DNA of 14,397 nt from Hyphomonadaceae bacterium. Its GTDB lineage: Bacteria > Pseudomonadota > Alphaproteobacteria > Caulobacterales > Aquidulcibacteraceae. The stretch covers positions 1 through 14,397 of the forward strand of contig JALOSP010000010.1 of the NCBI GenBank assembly GCA_025458365.1, in the 5' to 3' direction. The number at the start of each line of letters is the position of its first letter. The first letter of the stretch is position 1. Shown here in pieces: positions 1 to 6,415 of this stretch. The notes beneath the pieces were generated by a model. The model did not search any database, had not been told where the DNA came from, and saw only the letters and a program-made list of their open reading frames with translations. Both the position numbers and the translations under genes were made by a program.

Positions 1-2
1 TC

Positions 3-494
3 ACCTTCACCGTGGTGTTCGCAACGGTGATGGGCATGTGCATGCGGCTTGTGGCAGGCTTCCGGCTGCCGGCCCGGCAGGCGCCGCCGCTCGCCGAACC
101 GGCAATCATCCAGGCGGGTGGCGGGCGCGATGGGGCGGGCAGCCAGGCGGTGTTCGTGCCCGTGCCCGCCGATGTGACCCCCAGCCGGGCCGCGCGTCTG
201 GCTGCCACATTGGGGGCGGCCCCGGTCTATGCGACAGGGAACGACAACCGCGCCGGCGGGCTGGCTGCCGGCCTCGCCCGTGACGATGGTGGCGTGCGCC
301 GCTTCGACATCAGCGGTGGCGACAGGAGCGGCGGCAGCCGGTCGGGTGCGGCATCGATCGCCGATGGTCCCCGGCTTGGCCAGAGCTGGGCCGCCAGCCG
401 CCAGCGCCGCACCACCCCGGTTCCCGGCGGCACCAGCACTTCTGCATCCCCGGCAGCCCCGGCCAGACTGACTTCCACGAGAGGCACGCCATGA
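3..494 (+). CDS. virB6: VirB6/TrbL-like T4SS inner-membrane protein, C-terminal fragment
   Basis: This is the 3' end of a gene that begins before the window. The visible frame opens inside a hydrophobic segment (FTVVFATVMGMCMRLVAGF), which would be the last membrane helix, and continues into a low-complexity tail of about 140 residues rich in Ala, Gly, Pro, Ser and Arg. VirB6 is the polytopic inner-membrane channel subunit of type IV secretion systems and often ends in a variable hydrophilic tail. The assignment comes mainly from position: it directly precedes virB8, and its TGA overlaps the virB8 ATG as ATGA at 491-494. The visible part has no diagnostic motif, so another polytopic T4SS protein is possible. 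An internal GTG at 12 is in frame but is not the real start, because the frame is open to the window edge. No virB7 lies between this gene and virB8. Confidence 0.62.
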   Translation, partial: TFTVVFATVMGMCMRLVAGFRLPARQAPPLAEPAIIQAGGGRDGAGSQAVFVPVPADVTPSRAARLAATLGAAPVYATGNDNRAGGLAAGLARDDGGVRRFDISGGDRSGGSRSGAASIADGPRLGQSWAASRQRRTTPVPGGTSTSASPAAPARLTSTRGTP

Positions 495-1507
495 GCGCCC
501 CCGAAACAGACCTTGACCCCGCCATCGGCGACAGCGGCGAGATTGGCCCGCTGGCCCGCCGCAAACTTGCGCGGCGTCAATCGCGCGATCCGGACGGCCT
601 GCCGCCGGGGCCGCTGACCCGCGCGTCGTATTTTGCCGCGGCAGGCTCGTGGGCAGGCGATACAGTCGCGTCGTTGCAGGCGTCGCAGAAACTGGCCTGG
701 CGGGTGGCGCTGGCAGCCGGTGCACTGGCCTTCCTGCTGGCCATCGCCATCGTGGTGATGATGCCGCTGAACCGCACCCTGCCCTATCTGGTCACGGTGG
801 ACCGCGAAACCGGTTATGTACAGGCGACCCAGACTGCCAATATCGCCAACACAACCGCACGCGATGCGGCAACCAGGTCTGCGATCACGCTCTATGTGCT
901 GGCGCGCGAGACTTTCGACCTTGCCGATTATCGTGCCGCCTACGAACGGACGATGCGCTGGTCGTCCGGGCGGGCCGAGGCCGAGTATCGCAGCGACTGG
1001 GACCGGGCCAACCCGAACAGCGTCCACAACCGGTATCGGGAATCGACGCGGGTGAAGGTAACCGTCAAGAACGTCTCGATCCTGTCGCCGACCAGCGCGG
1101 TCGTGCGGTTTGAAACAGAACAAACCGAAGGGGCACAAACTGCAGGATCGCGCAGGCCGTGGGTCGCCACCCTGACCTACAATTTCCAGCCGCGCCCCCT
1201 TCCCGGCGCTGACCAGTATCTGAACCCGCTTGGATTCCAGGTGAGCGATTATCGCCGCGATGCCGAGACCACCGACAGCTTCTCCACGCCCGCGCCCTTT
1301 GTGCCGCCGGCTCCGGCCCCGGCCCCTGTGATGTCGCCACCTGTGATGTCGGCCCCCGCAGGCAGCGGCACGATGCCTTCTGATGGCAGCACGCCAGTCC
1401 AGGGAGGGACCGGAGCGGGCACAGTGACCGACGCACCCGATGAGGTGCCGCCCACCGGGATCGGCGGGATGGACACCAGTGATCCGACCCAGGAGCTGCC
1501 GCAATGA
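491..1507 (+). CDS. virB8: VirB8 family T4SS inner-membrane assembly factor
   Basis: VirB8 is a bitopic inner-membrane protein that nucleates assembly of the type IV secretion channel and contacts VirB9 and VirB10 through its periplasmic domain. The 338-residue product has a basic, Pro-containing cytoplasmic N-terminus (1-67), one transmembrane helix at about 69-92, and a periplasmic NTF2-like domain at about 96-258. Conserved signs are PYLVTVDRETG just after the membrane and the family's NPxG-type motif NPLGFQV at 245-251. Residues about 265-338 form a Pro/Ala/Gly/Thr-rich tail that is not part of the usual fold; typical VirB8 proteins are about 230-250 residues long. The ATG overlaps the upstream stop, and the TGA overlaps the virB9 ATG, so the start is well supported by operon architecture. 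Confidence 0.93.
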   Translation: MSAPETDLDPAIGDSGEIGPLARRKLARRQSRDPDGLPPGPLTRASYFAAAGSWAGDTVASLQASQKLAWRVALAAGALAFLLAIAIVVMMPLNRTLPYLVTVDRETGYVQATQTANIANTTARDAATRSAITLYVLARETFDLADYRAAYERTMRWSSGRAEAEYRSDWDRANPNSVHNRYRESTRVKVTVKNVSILSPTSAVVRFETEQTEGAQTAGSRRPWVATLTYNFQPRPLPGADQYLNPLGFQVSDYRRDAETTDSFSTPAPFVPPAPAPAPVMSPPVMSAPAGSGTMPSDGSTPVQGGTGAGTVTDAPDEVPPTGIGGMDTSDPTQELPQ

Positions 1508-2604
1508 GCCGCGGTGCTGACAAGGCTGGCCTGGATCTGGCCGGGCGATCAGCTTTCCTGCCCCGCACTGCGGGGGAGGTGTCCAAAGGACAAAGGGGGT
1601 GTTTTGCGGCAGGCTGCGCGACATCGGCTGAAAACACCCCGTCAGTTGGCTTCGCCAACAGCTCCCCCGCTGGGCGGGGGAACAAGAACCGACCTTGCAC
1701 AGCCAGTCGCCGGGTCGGTGGATATGTGGTGGCGGCAGCACTGATCGCACCGACCGGCGCGCTGGCCCAAGCGGCGATCGAGCCGCCCGTGGCGCGGTCG
1801 GTAGCGGTCACGACCATGTCGGGCAGCGTGATCCCGCAACCGAGCCCGACCGACCGGCGGGTACGCCTCGTGGCCTATCAGGATGACCAGGTGGTGCTGC
1901 TGCGCGGCCACTATGGCTATCAGATCATGCTGGAACTCGACGCCGACGAGCAGATCGAGAATGTGGCGATTGGCGACTCGCTGGCCTGGCAGGTGACGCC
2001 GAACAGCCGGGCTGACACGCTGTTCCTGAAGCCGCTGGAGCCGGATGCAGACACCAATATGGTGGTTGTCACCACCCGCCGCCGCTATGCCTTCGAGCTG
2101 ACCGCGGCGCCGGGCTTTGGCGCCCAGGATGCCGACATCTTCTACCGGGTCCGGTTCGAGTATCCTCGCACCGCAGCTGAAGAGGCCGCGGACGCCGCCG
2201 CCGCTTCCCCGTTGGTGGCCACCAATGTGTCCTATGTCGCAGCAGGCAGCGAGGCCACGATGCCTGCCCAGGTGTTCGACGACGGGCGCAATACCTATTT
2301 CCAGTTTCCGCCAGACGCGTCCCTGCCTGCGATCTTTGCCCGTGACGGCGCGGGAACCGAGACTCTGGTAAACTTCACCATGCGCGGCCCGGTGGTGGTG
2401 ATCCAGCAACTGGCGCCTTCCTTCGTGTTGCGCAATGGCGCTGACGAGACCGTGGTGCGCAATGACGGCTGGGTGCCACCGATGGCAAGGGCCAATGCGC
2501 AAGGTCAGCCATCGGGATCGCCGGTTGCGGCGCCGCAGATCGAACCTGCGCCACGTCGTGGGCTGTGGCAGGGTCTGTTTGGTGGACGGAGGCCCCGACC
2601 GTGA
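1504..2604 (+). CDS. virB9: VirB9 family T4SS outer-membrane-complex protein with repeat-derived N-terminal insertion
   Basis: VirB9 is a periplasmic component of the T4SS core complex that forms the outer-membrane ring with VirB7 and VirB10. The 366-residue product has a VirB9/CagX fold: N-terminal beta domain at about 93-220 (RLVAYQDDQVVLLRGHYGYQ, VVVTTRRRYAFEL) and C-terminal domain at about 238-325 (VSYVAAG, PAQVFDDGRNTYFQFP, NDGWVPP). The usual signal peptide is recognisable (SRRVGGYVVAAALIAPTGALAQA) but lies at about 68-90 instead of residue 1. The residues before it, about 20-59, are encoded by a palindromic repeat (1561-1680). The ATG at 1504 overlaps the virB8 stop as ATGA, like every other junction in the operon. 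The only in-frame starts after the repeat are GTG at 1726 and 1729, which would remove the basic n-region of the signal. The gene is intact, but how its export signal works is uncertain. Confidence 0.9.
   Translation: MSRGADKAGLDLAGRSAFLPRTAGEVSKGQRGCFAAGCATSAENTPSVGFANSSPAGRGNKNRPCTASRRVGGYVVAAALIAPTGALAQAAIEPPVARSVAVTTMSGSVIPQPSPTDRRVRLVAYQDDQVVLLRGHYGYQIMLELDADEQIENVAIGDSLAWQVTPNSRADTLFLKPLEPDADTNMVVVTTRRRYAFELTAAPGFGAQDADIFYRVRFEYPRTAAEEAADAAAASPLVATNVSYVAAGSEATMPAQVFDDGRNTYFQFPPDASLPAIFARDGAGTETLVNFTMRGPVVVIQQLAPSFVLRNGADETVVRNDGWVPPMARANAQGQPSGSPVAAPQIEPAPRRGLWQGLFGGRRPRP
1555..1681. repeat. Palindromic repeat element inside virB9
   Basis: This is a nested inverted repeat. The outer arms 1561-1578 and 1662-1679 match at 15 of 18 positions and differ only in the central loop triplet of each arm. 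Each arm is itself a hairpin: CCCCGC-act-GCGGGG at 1561-1575 and CCCCCGC-tgg-GCGGGGG at 1664-1680. An inner pair, GGGGTGTTTT (1596-1605) and AAAACACCCC (1631-1640), is a perfect 10-bp match, and GTTGGC-ttc-GCCAAC forms another hairpin at 1645-1659. This architecture resembles intergenic palindromic elements common in sphingomonads. It is read through in frame as residues about 20-59 of VirB9. Exact ends are approximate. Confidence 0.85.
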
Positions 2605-3884
2605 CCGGCCCCCTGCCCCCAGCACCTCTGCGTCCGATCCTCCCCGCGGATGAGGACCCGCGCGTTCTGGCCAGTGACCCCGACATCGTGGGCCCGGACG
2701 GCGACGACGATGTCAGCACCGACAACGGGATGGACCCTGCCCCGGCTGTCGCGTTCAGGGATCGGCCCTGGGTGTTGTGGGGCGGGCTGGCCGGGGCCGT
2801 GGTGCTGGGCGGGATCGTGTTTTCATCCTTGCTGGCTGCACAGGCCAACCGCAATGCCGAGGGCCAGTTTGCCCAAGCGGTCGATCCCGATCTGGCCGAT
2901 CCGTCTCGTGTGGAGCCGGTGGATCCACCGGCCTTGTTTCCGCCAGCGCCACCACCGCCCTTCACGCCTGCCCCGATCACCCCCGGCACGGACGGCCTGA
3001 CGATCCCGGCTTACAAGCCGCCACCACCGCCGCCAGCACCGGTTCCGGTCACCAGCCCGCCACCGCCGCCTTACATCCCGCCCTATGTTCCGCCCGTGAC
3101 GCTGCCGCCACCACCGCCTGTGCGCGCACTCGATCCAGAACCGCTTCCGCCATCACCGCCACCGCCACCGCCAACAGCAGTGCCCGGAATCGGCGCCACG
3201 GCAGACCAGCGGGCACGCTCGCCCACACTGGTGCTGGACCTGACCGGTGCGCTGCGCCCGGCCACCAATCCGGACGGAACCCCTGCGGCAGGCCAGCCAC
3301 CATCGATCCCCGGCAGCGCCGCAACCGCAGGCAACACAGACACCGCACGCGCCCGGCGCCTTTCCAATCCGGCCACAACCATCCCGCAAGGTGCCCTGAT
3401 CGCTGCGGTACTGGAGACCGGGATCAATTCGGACCTGCCGGGCTTTGTGCGCGCCGTGGTCAGCCGCGACGTGCGCTCGGTTGTTGGCAGCCGCATCCTG
3501 ATCCCCCGCGGCTCGCGGCTGGTTGGCGAGTATACGGCAGACGTGGCACTGGGCCAGTCGCGCGCGCTGGTGGTGTGGAACCGGGTGATCCGGCCCGATG
3601 GGGTGTCGATCCAGATCACCTCGCCGGGCACCGACACCGTGGGCCGGTCTGGCCTGTCCGGCCGGGTGGACCGGCATTTGTGGCAGCGATACGGACCGGG
3701 CGTGCTGTTGACGACAATCAATGCCGCCCTCTCCAACAGCAACAGCACGCAAGTGGTGCTGGGCAGCGCGACTGCTACGGTGCCACAGCCGGAAAACATC
3801 AAGCCGACCGTCACCGTCGATCCGGGCACCGCGATCCAGGTGTTTGTCGCGCGCGATCTTGACTTCACCGGGGTCACGCGGTGA
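2601..3884 (+). CDS. virB10: VirB10 family T4SS core protein
   Basis: VirB10 spans both membranes, couples cytoplasmic ATPase energy to the outer-membrane channel and forms part of the pore. From the GTG at 2601 the product has 427 residues: an acidic cytoplasmic N-terminus (1-55), one transmembrane helix at about 57-80 (WVLWGGLAGAVVLGGIVFSSLL), a long proline-rich periplasmic linker at about 105-195 with many PPPPP runs, and the C-terminal VirB10/TrbI beta-barrel domain at about 255-427. Diagnostic stretches are IPQGALIAAVLETGINSDLP, FVRAVVSRDVRS, ILIPRGSRLVGEY and GRSGLSGRVDRHLWQRYG. The GTG start is chosen because it overlaps the virB9 TGA (GTGA at 2601-2604), the pattern seen across the operon; a longer frame to 2565 exists but would overlap virB9 much further. 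Confidence 0.94.
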   Translation: MTGPLPPAPLRPILPADEDPRVLASDPDIVGPDGDDDVSTDNGMDPAPAVAFRDRPWVLWGGLAGAVVLGGIVFSSLLAAQANRNAEGQFAQAVDPDLADPSRVEPVDPPALFPPAPPPPFTPAPITPGTDGLTIPAYKPPPPPPAPVPVTSPPPPPYIPPYVPPVTLPPPPPVRALDPEPLPPSPPPPPPTAVPGIGATADQRARSPTLVLDLTGALRPATNPDGTPAAGQPPSIPGSAATAGNTDTARARRLSNPATTIPQGALIAAVLETGINSDLPGFVRAVVSRDVRSVVGSRILIPRGSRLVGEYTADVALGQSRALVVWNRVIRPDGVSIQITSPGTDTVGRSGLSGRVDRHLWQRYGPGVLLTTINAALSNSNSTQVVLGSATATVPQPENIKPTVTVDPGTAIQVFVARDLDFTGVTR

Positions 3885-4906
3885 GCGGGACTGAGGTGGC
3901 ATCGAAAGTGGGCACAGCCAAGGCTGGCGCTCCGGCTGGCGGGGTCTATCTGGCGGCGTTCCTCGCGCCGTTCGGCCAATGGCTGGCCCGACCGGACGTG
4001 ACCGACATTCTGGTCAACACGCCCGGCGAAGTCTGGATCGAGACGACCGGCGGAGCCATGGAATGCCATCCGGCACCGGATGTCACTGCCCGCAACCTCA
4101 CCCGGCTGGCCGCCCAGATCGCCCGCGTGTCACGCCAGGGCATCAGCCGGGAGACACCGCTGCTGGCCGCCTCCCTGCCATCGGGTGAGCGGATCCAGAT
4201 CGTGCTGCCGCCCGCCACGCGCGGTGAGGTGGCGCTGGCCATCCGCAAGCATGTGGTGGCTGACCTCACACTGTCGGATTATGCGTCAGGCGGCGCGTTT
4301 TCGTCCGTCAGGCTGAAGCCGAAGGACAAGCCCGCCAAGCCTGACAAACCGCCCAAAAAGGCCCGCGACGGGGACGTCGCCGCGCTGCTGCAGACAGCCG
4401 TCGCCGCCCGCAAGAACATTCTGGTGTCTGGCGGCACAGGCACCGGCAAGACCACGTTTCTCAATGCGCTGTTGAAGGAAATGCCCGCCACCGACCGGCT
4501 GGTGCTGATTGAAGATGCCGCCGAGATCCAGCTGTCGCATGCCAATGCGGTCGGCCTGATCGGGGTGAAGGGCGATACCGGACAGGCCCGGATCACAGTC
4601 GATGATCTGTTGCAGGCAGCGCTGCGGATGCGGCCAGACCGGATCATCGTGGGCGAATTGCGTGGCGTGGAAGCGCTGACCTTCCTGCGCGCGGTCAACA
4701 CCGGCCACCCCGGCTCGGTCTCCACCATCCATGCCGACAGCCCTGATGGGGCGCTGGAACAACTGGCGCTGATGAGCCTGGCGGCAGGCGCCAGCCTGAC
4801 TCACGCCGACCTGATCACCTATGCCCGCAGCGTGGTGGACGTGATCGTTCAGCTCGAGCGCGTCGATGGCGTGCGCAAGGTGCGCGAAGTGCGGATGCTG
4901 GGGTGA
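3881..4906 (+). CDS. virB11: VirB11 family T4SS hexameric ATPase
   Basis: VirB11 is the cytoplasmic AAA-like traffic ATPase of type IV secretion and works as a hexameric ring at the base of the channel. The 341-residue product has the N-terminal domain at about 25-145 and the RecA-like C-terminal domain at about 165-341. Visible motifs are Walker A GGTGTGKT at 184-191, the Asp box LIEDAAEI at 209-216, the Walker B-type segment RIIVGELRG at 254-262, and the His box GHPGSVSTIHA at 275-285. A Lys/Pro-rich linker (KPKDKPAKPDKPPKKAR, 146-162) separates the domains. The GTG start overlaps the virB10 TGA (GTGA at 3881-3884). Length and motifs are normal and suggest an active enzyme. It is the last T4SS gene of this operon in the window. 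Confidence 0.96.
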   Translation: MSGTEVASKVGTAKAGAPAGGVYLAAFLAPFGQWLARPDVTDILVNTPGEVWIETTGGAMECHPAPDVTARNLTRLAAQIARVSRQGISRETPLLAASLPSGERIQIVLPPATRGEVALAIRKHVVADLTLSDYASGGAFSSVRLKPKDKPAKPDKPPKKARDGDVAALLQTAVAARKNILVSGGTGTGKTTFLNALLKEMPATDRLVLIEDAAEIQLSHANAVGLIGVKGDTGQARITVDDLLQAALRMRPDRIIVGELRGVEALTFLRAVNTGHPGSVSTIHADSPDGALEQLALMSLAAGASLTHADLITYARSVVDVIVQLERVDGVRKVREVRMLG

Positions 4907-5129
4907 GCTGGATCAGGGCATGGTCCGGGACAGTTCATGGACCGCACGCGTCCCCGCGTGCATGCAGGCACGGAGGCCTGCGGTCCGAAGAGAGGACACA
5001 AGACCGCGCACCTCCCGGTGCGCGCGTTACGGACAGACGCCACTGTTTCAATTTTGGAAACGGGGACATGATCGAACCCTGGCCAAGCCAACTCCTGTCC
5101 CCTTGTATTCGGATGCTTGGATAATCACC
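4907..5129. other. Hairpin-rich spacer between convergent virB11 and vapC
   Basis: No gene is supported here. The spacer contains several hairpins: GCACGCG-tccc-CGCGTGC (4944-4961), GCAGGC-acggag-GCCTGC (4964-4981), CGCGCACC-tccc-GGTGCGCG (5005-5024), GTTTC/GAAAC around 5045-5061 and GGGGACA/TGTCCCC (5062-5068 with 5096-5102). The segment GTCCG at 4983-4987 can also pair with CGGAC at 5030-5034, enclosing the third hairpin. None is followed by a clear T-run in either direction. Its place between converging genes fits a bidirectional termination or REP-type region. Confidence 0.6.
5061..5072 (+). repeat. 12-bp inverted flank of the vapBC region, left copy
   Basis: The 12-mer CGGGGACATGAT reads inward toward vapC. 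An exact inverted copy lies at 5931-5942, upstream of vapB. The two copies bracket about 880 bp that contain only vapC, vapB and the upstream region. The GGGGACA core occurs again, inverted, at 5096-5102. Confidence 0.45.
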
Positions 5130-5570
5130 TCAAGCGCCTGGCAGGACCAGCAGCGCATCCTTGCCGCCATGGACGGCCATCGGGTCTATCTTCTGATCGA
5201 ACGTGACCAGTCGCCCGCGGTTGGCCACTGCCAGCCCCAGCAGATAGACATCGGTGAGCGCGCCACTGATGAGGGCGCGCGCCGGGTTGAATACGGTCTG
5301 GTCCGTCAGGGAAATGGCGTCAGGCCAGAAGTGGTGGCCTGCCTGGCTGATGGCCTGATCCAATTGCCTGATCAGAGCGTCAGCGGGCAAAGGCCCGTTG
5401 CCGTAGCGCGGATGCGACATGATCCGCACCATGGCATTCTGGGTCACTGGGCAGGTCGCCCACGCCAGATGGCCGACATCGGAGAACCATGCATGGGCCT
5501 GTTTGCTATGGCTGTGATCCGGGTCGAACAGCGCGATCAGCACATTGGCATCCAGCAAATGGACACTCAC
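5130..5570 (-). CDS. vapC: VapC-family PIN-domain ribonuclease toxin
   Basis: This is a type II toxin of the VapBC class, expected to be a Mg-dependent endoribonuclease that blocks translation when released from its antitoxin. The 146-residue protein covers a full PIN domain: LLDANVLIALFD with the first catalytic Asp at 7, a TQNAMVRI segment at 43-50 where many relatives carry TEN or TQN, TDVYLLGLAVANRG with Asp107, and LVTFD with Asp125. This WATCPVTQNxxVRI pattern is usual for one sphingomonad/rhizobial VapC subgroup. The GTG start at 5570 overlaps the vapB stop as GTGA (5567-5570), so translation is coupled and the antitoxin is made first. The gene is intact and convergent with the T4SS operon. 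Whether it stabilises that operon or simply neighbours it cannot be told from sequence. Confidence 0.9.
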   Translation of the reverse strand: MSVHLLDANVLIALFDPDHSHSKQAHAWFSDVGHLAWATCPVTQNAMVRIMSHPRYGNGPLPADALIRQLDQAISQAGHHFWPDAISLTDQTVFNPARALISGALTDVYLLGLAVANRGRLVTFDQKIDPMAVHGGKDALLVLPGA

Positions 5571-5809
5571 GGCAGATCGTCACGCAATTCATTGACCATA
5601 GCCATGGTGACCGGAAGGGTAGGTCCATCGCGCTGGATTTGGGGGAAGCCGTTGCGCACGACCGGCCGCTCTGTGGCCCGCGCGGATTGACCGGTCAGAC
5701 CCAGCCGGGCGAGGTTCGAGATCACCACACCGATGGATACACCCTCGCGGGTTGCCCGATCCCGGGCAATGGCCAGCAGGTCGGGATCAATCGACAGGGT
5801 CGTTCGCAT
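5567..5809 (-). CDS. vapB: VapB-like ribbon-helix-helix antitoxin
   Basis: This is the antitoxin partner of the downstream PIN toxin. The 80-residue product begins MRTTLSIDPDLLAIARDRA, the beta strand and first helix of a ribbon-helix-helix DNA-binding domain, followed by VSIGVVISNLARLGL. The C-terminal half (about 40-80), which is Pro-rich and ends MAMVNELRDDLP, is the likely toxin-wrapping segment. The ATG at 5809 is preferred over the in-frame GTG at 5821 because a GGAG lies 6 nt before it and because the RHH strand then starts at residue 1. RHH antitoxins usually repress their own promoter with the toxin as co-repressor. Candidate operators are the 7-bp tandem repeats at 5854-5874 and the palindrome at 5905-5936. 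Confidence 0.88.
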   Translation of the reverse strand: MRTTLSIDPDLLAIARDRATREGVSIGVVISNLARLGLTGQSARATERPVVRNGFPQIQRDGPTLPVTMAMVNELRDDLP

Positions 5810-5853
5810 GACGGGCTCCACGGTGGATTGAACAGTGTCAGGGAAGCACGCAG

Positions 5854-5874
5854 CGCATCACGCATCAAACATCA
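5854..5874. promoter_or_regulatory. Three 7-bp tandem repeats upstream of vapB
   Basis: On the + strand the sequence reads CGCATCA-CGCATCA-AACATCA, two identical units and one with two changes, 45-65 bp upstream of the vapB ATG. Short direct repeats of this kind are a common target layout for ribbon-helix-helix repressors. The operator role is inference. Confidence 0.4.
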
Positions 5875-5904
5875 TTTTTTGGTATCCAGGCGCAAAAACG
5901 GAGG

Positions 5905-5936
5905 CATGATATGAAATACGGCTAATTCATATCATG
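5905..5936. repeat. Perfect 11-bp-arm palindrome upstream of vapBC
   Basis: CATGATATGAA (5905-5915) and TTCATATCATG (5926-5936) are exact reverse complements separated by 10 bp. This A/T-rich site stands out from the GC-rich surroundings. It lies 96 bp upstream of the vapB start. It could be an operator, or the end of the repeat that shares CGGGGACATGAT at 5931-5942. Confidence 0.6.
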
Positions 5937-5942
5937 TCCCCG
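5931..5942 (-). repeat. 12-bp inverted flank of the vapBC region, right copy
   Basis: This is the reverse complement of CGGGGACATGAT at 5061-5072, so the pair points inward around vapBC. It overlaps the right arm of the palindrome at 5905-5936. No matching target-site duplication is visible just outside the two copies. Confidence 0.45.
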
Positions 5943-6003
5943 CCCCTTTGCGCGGCGGTCGCCCATCTGCCTTGCGGCCAGCCGCAATGGGACGGCGCAC
6001 GCC

Positions 6004-6357
6004 TCACCCGCCCTTGACCACTTTCAGCAGCTTCCGCTCGAGCACATCCAGCACCGGGCGAAGCTCGTGGCCGCGTTTCAGCACCTGACCGCCCATGCCA
6101 TAGAGCGCCCACTGGCCCTGCCGCGCCTGTAGAGCCGGGCGCTTTTCCAGCCGGTAGAGCGGTTGTTCGCTGGCCCGCCTGAAGAAGCAGAACACCACCA
6201 CATCAGCCTCCGGCCCGATGGCATAATCCCGCCAGGCACCTGCCATCTGGCCACGGCCATAGGTGTTCAGGATGGCATCGAACTCGGCACGCTCGAAGAA
6301 CAGCGTGGGTTTGTGCAGCCGGGTAACAGGGAATGCGGTGATTGGATCACTGGCCAT
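6004..6357 (-). CDS. DUF2794 domain protein
   Basis: This 117-residue protein matches the pattern I associate with DUF2794, a small conserved family of Alphaproteobacteria with no known function. Characteristic stretches are FFERAEFDAILNTYG, WRDYAIGPEADVVVFCFFRRASEQPLYRLEKRPAL and GQVLKRGHELRPVLDVLERKL. It has no signal peptide or membrane segment, so it is probably cytoplasmic. It lies 58 bp downstream of the phoD-like gene on the same strand and may be read from it or from its own promoter (6364-6392). No Shine-Dalgarno precedes the ATG, which fits a leaderless start. The family name is recalled from sequence resemblance. Confidence 0.82.
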   Translation of the reverse strand: MASDPITAFPVTRLHKPTLFFERAEFDAILNTYGRGQMAGAWRDYAIGPEADVVVFCFFRRASEQPLYRLEKRPALQARQGQWALYGMGGQVLKRGHELRPVLDVLERKLLKVVKGG

Positions 6358-6363
6358 AGCCGA

Positions 6364-6392
6364 AATCTGGCGTGGACCGCCCGGACTGGCAA
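6364..6392 (-). promoter_or_regulatory. Possible promoter of the DUF2794 gene
   Basis: On the - strand TTGCCA (6392-6387) and CAGATT (6369-6364) are separated by exactly 17 bp. The -10-like hexamer ends 6 nt before the ATG at 6357, which would place the transcript start at or next to the start codon. The -10 match is modest. Confidence 0.3.
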
Positions 6393-6415
6393 GAGGCTGG
6401 ACCCGTTGCCGGGCC

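Noticed and set aside
227..1750. 507-residue open frame on the - strand opposite virB6 and virB8
   Set aside because: It is antisense to virB8, whose domains are unmistakable. Its composition (Arg, Gly, His, Cys-rich) is typical of a shadow frame in GC-rich DNA, with no recognisable domain.
1642..2625. 327-residue open frame on the - strand opposite virB9
   Set aside because: It is a shadow of virB9, rich in Arg and His, with no motif and no independent RBS.
2930..3180. Possible minisatellite in virB10 (repeated CCACCGCC-like units)
   Set aside because: It encodes the normal proline-rich periplasmic linker of VirB10; the units are irregular and not true tandem copies.
2777..3862. 361-residue + strand frame overlapping virB10
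   Set aside because: It is the +1 shadow of the proline-rich virB10 region; virB10 itself has clear family motifs.
4866..5690. 274-residue + strand frame running from virB11 across vapBC
   Set aside because: It is antisense to the well-supported PIN toxin and antitoxin and has no domain features.
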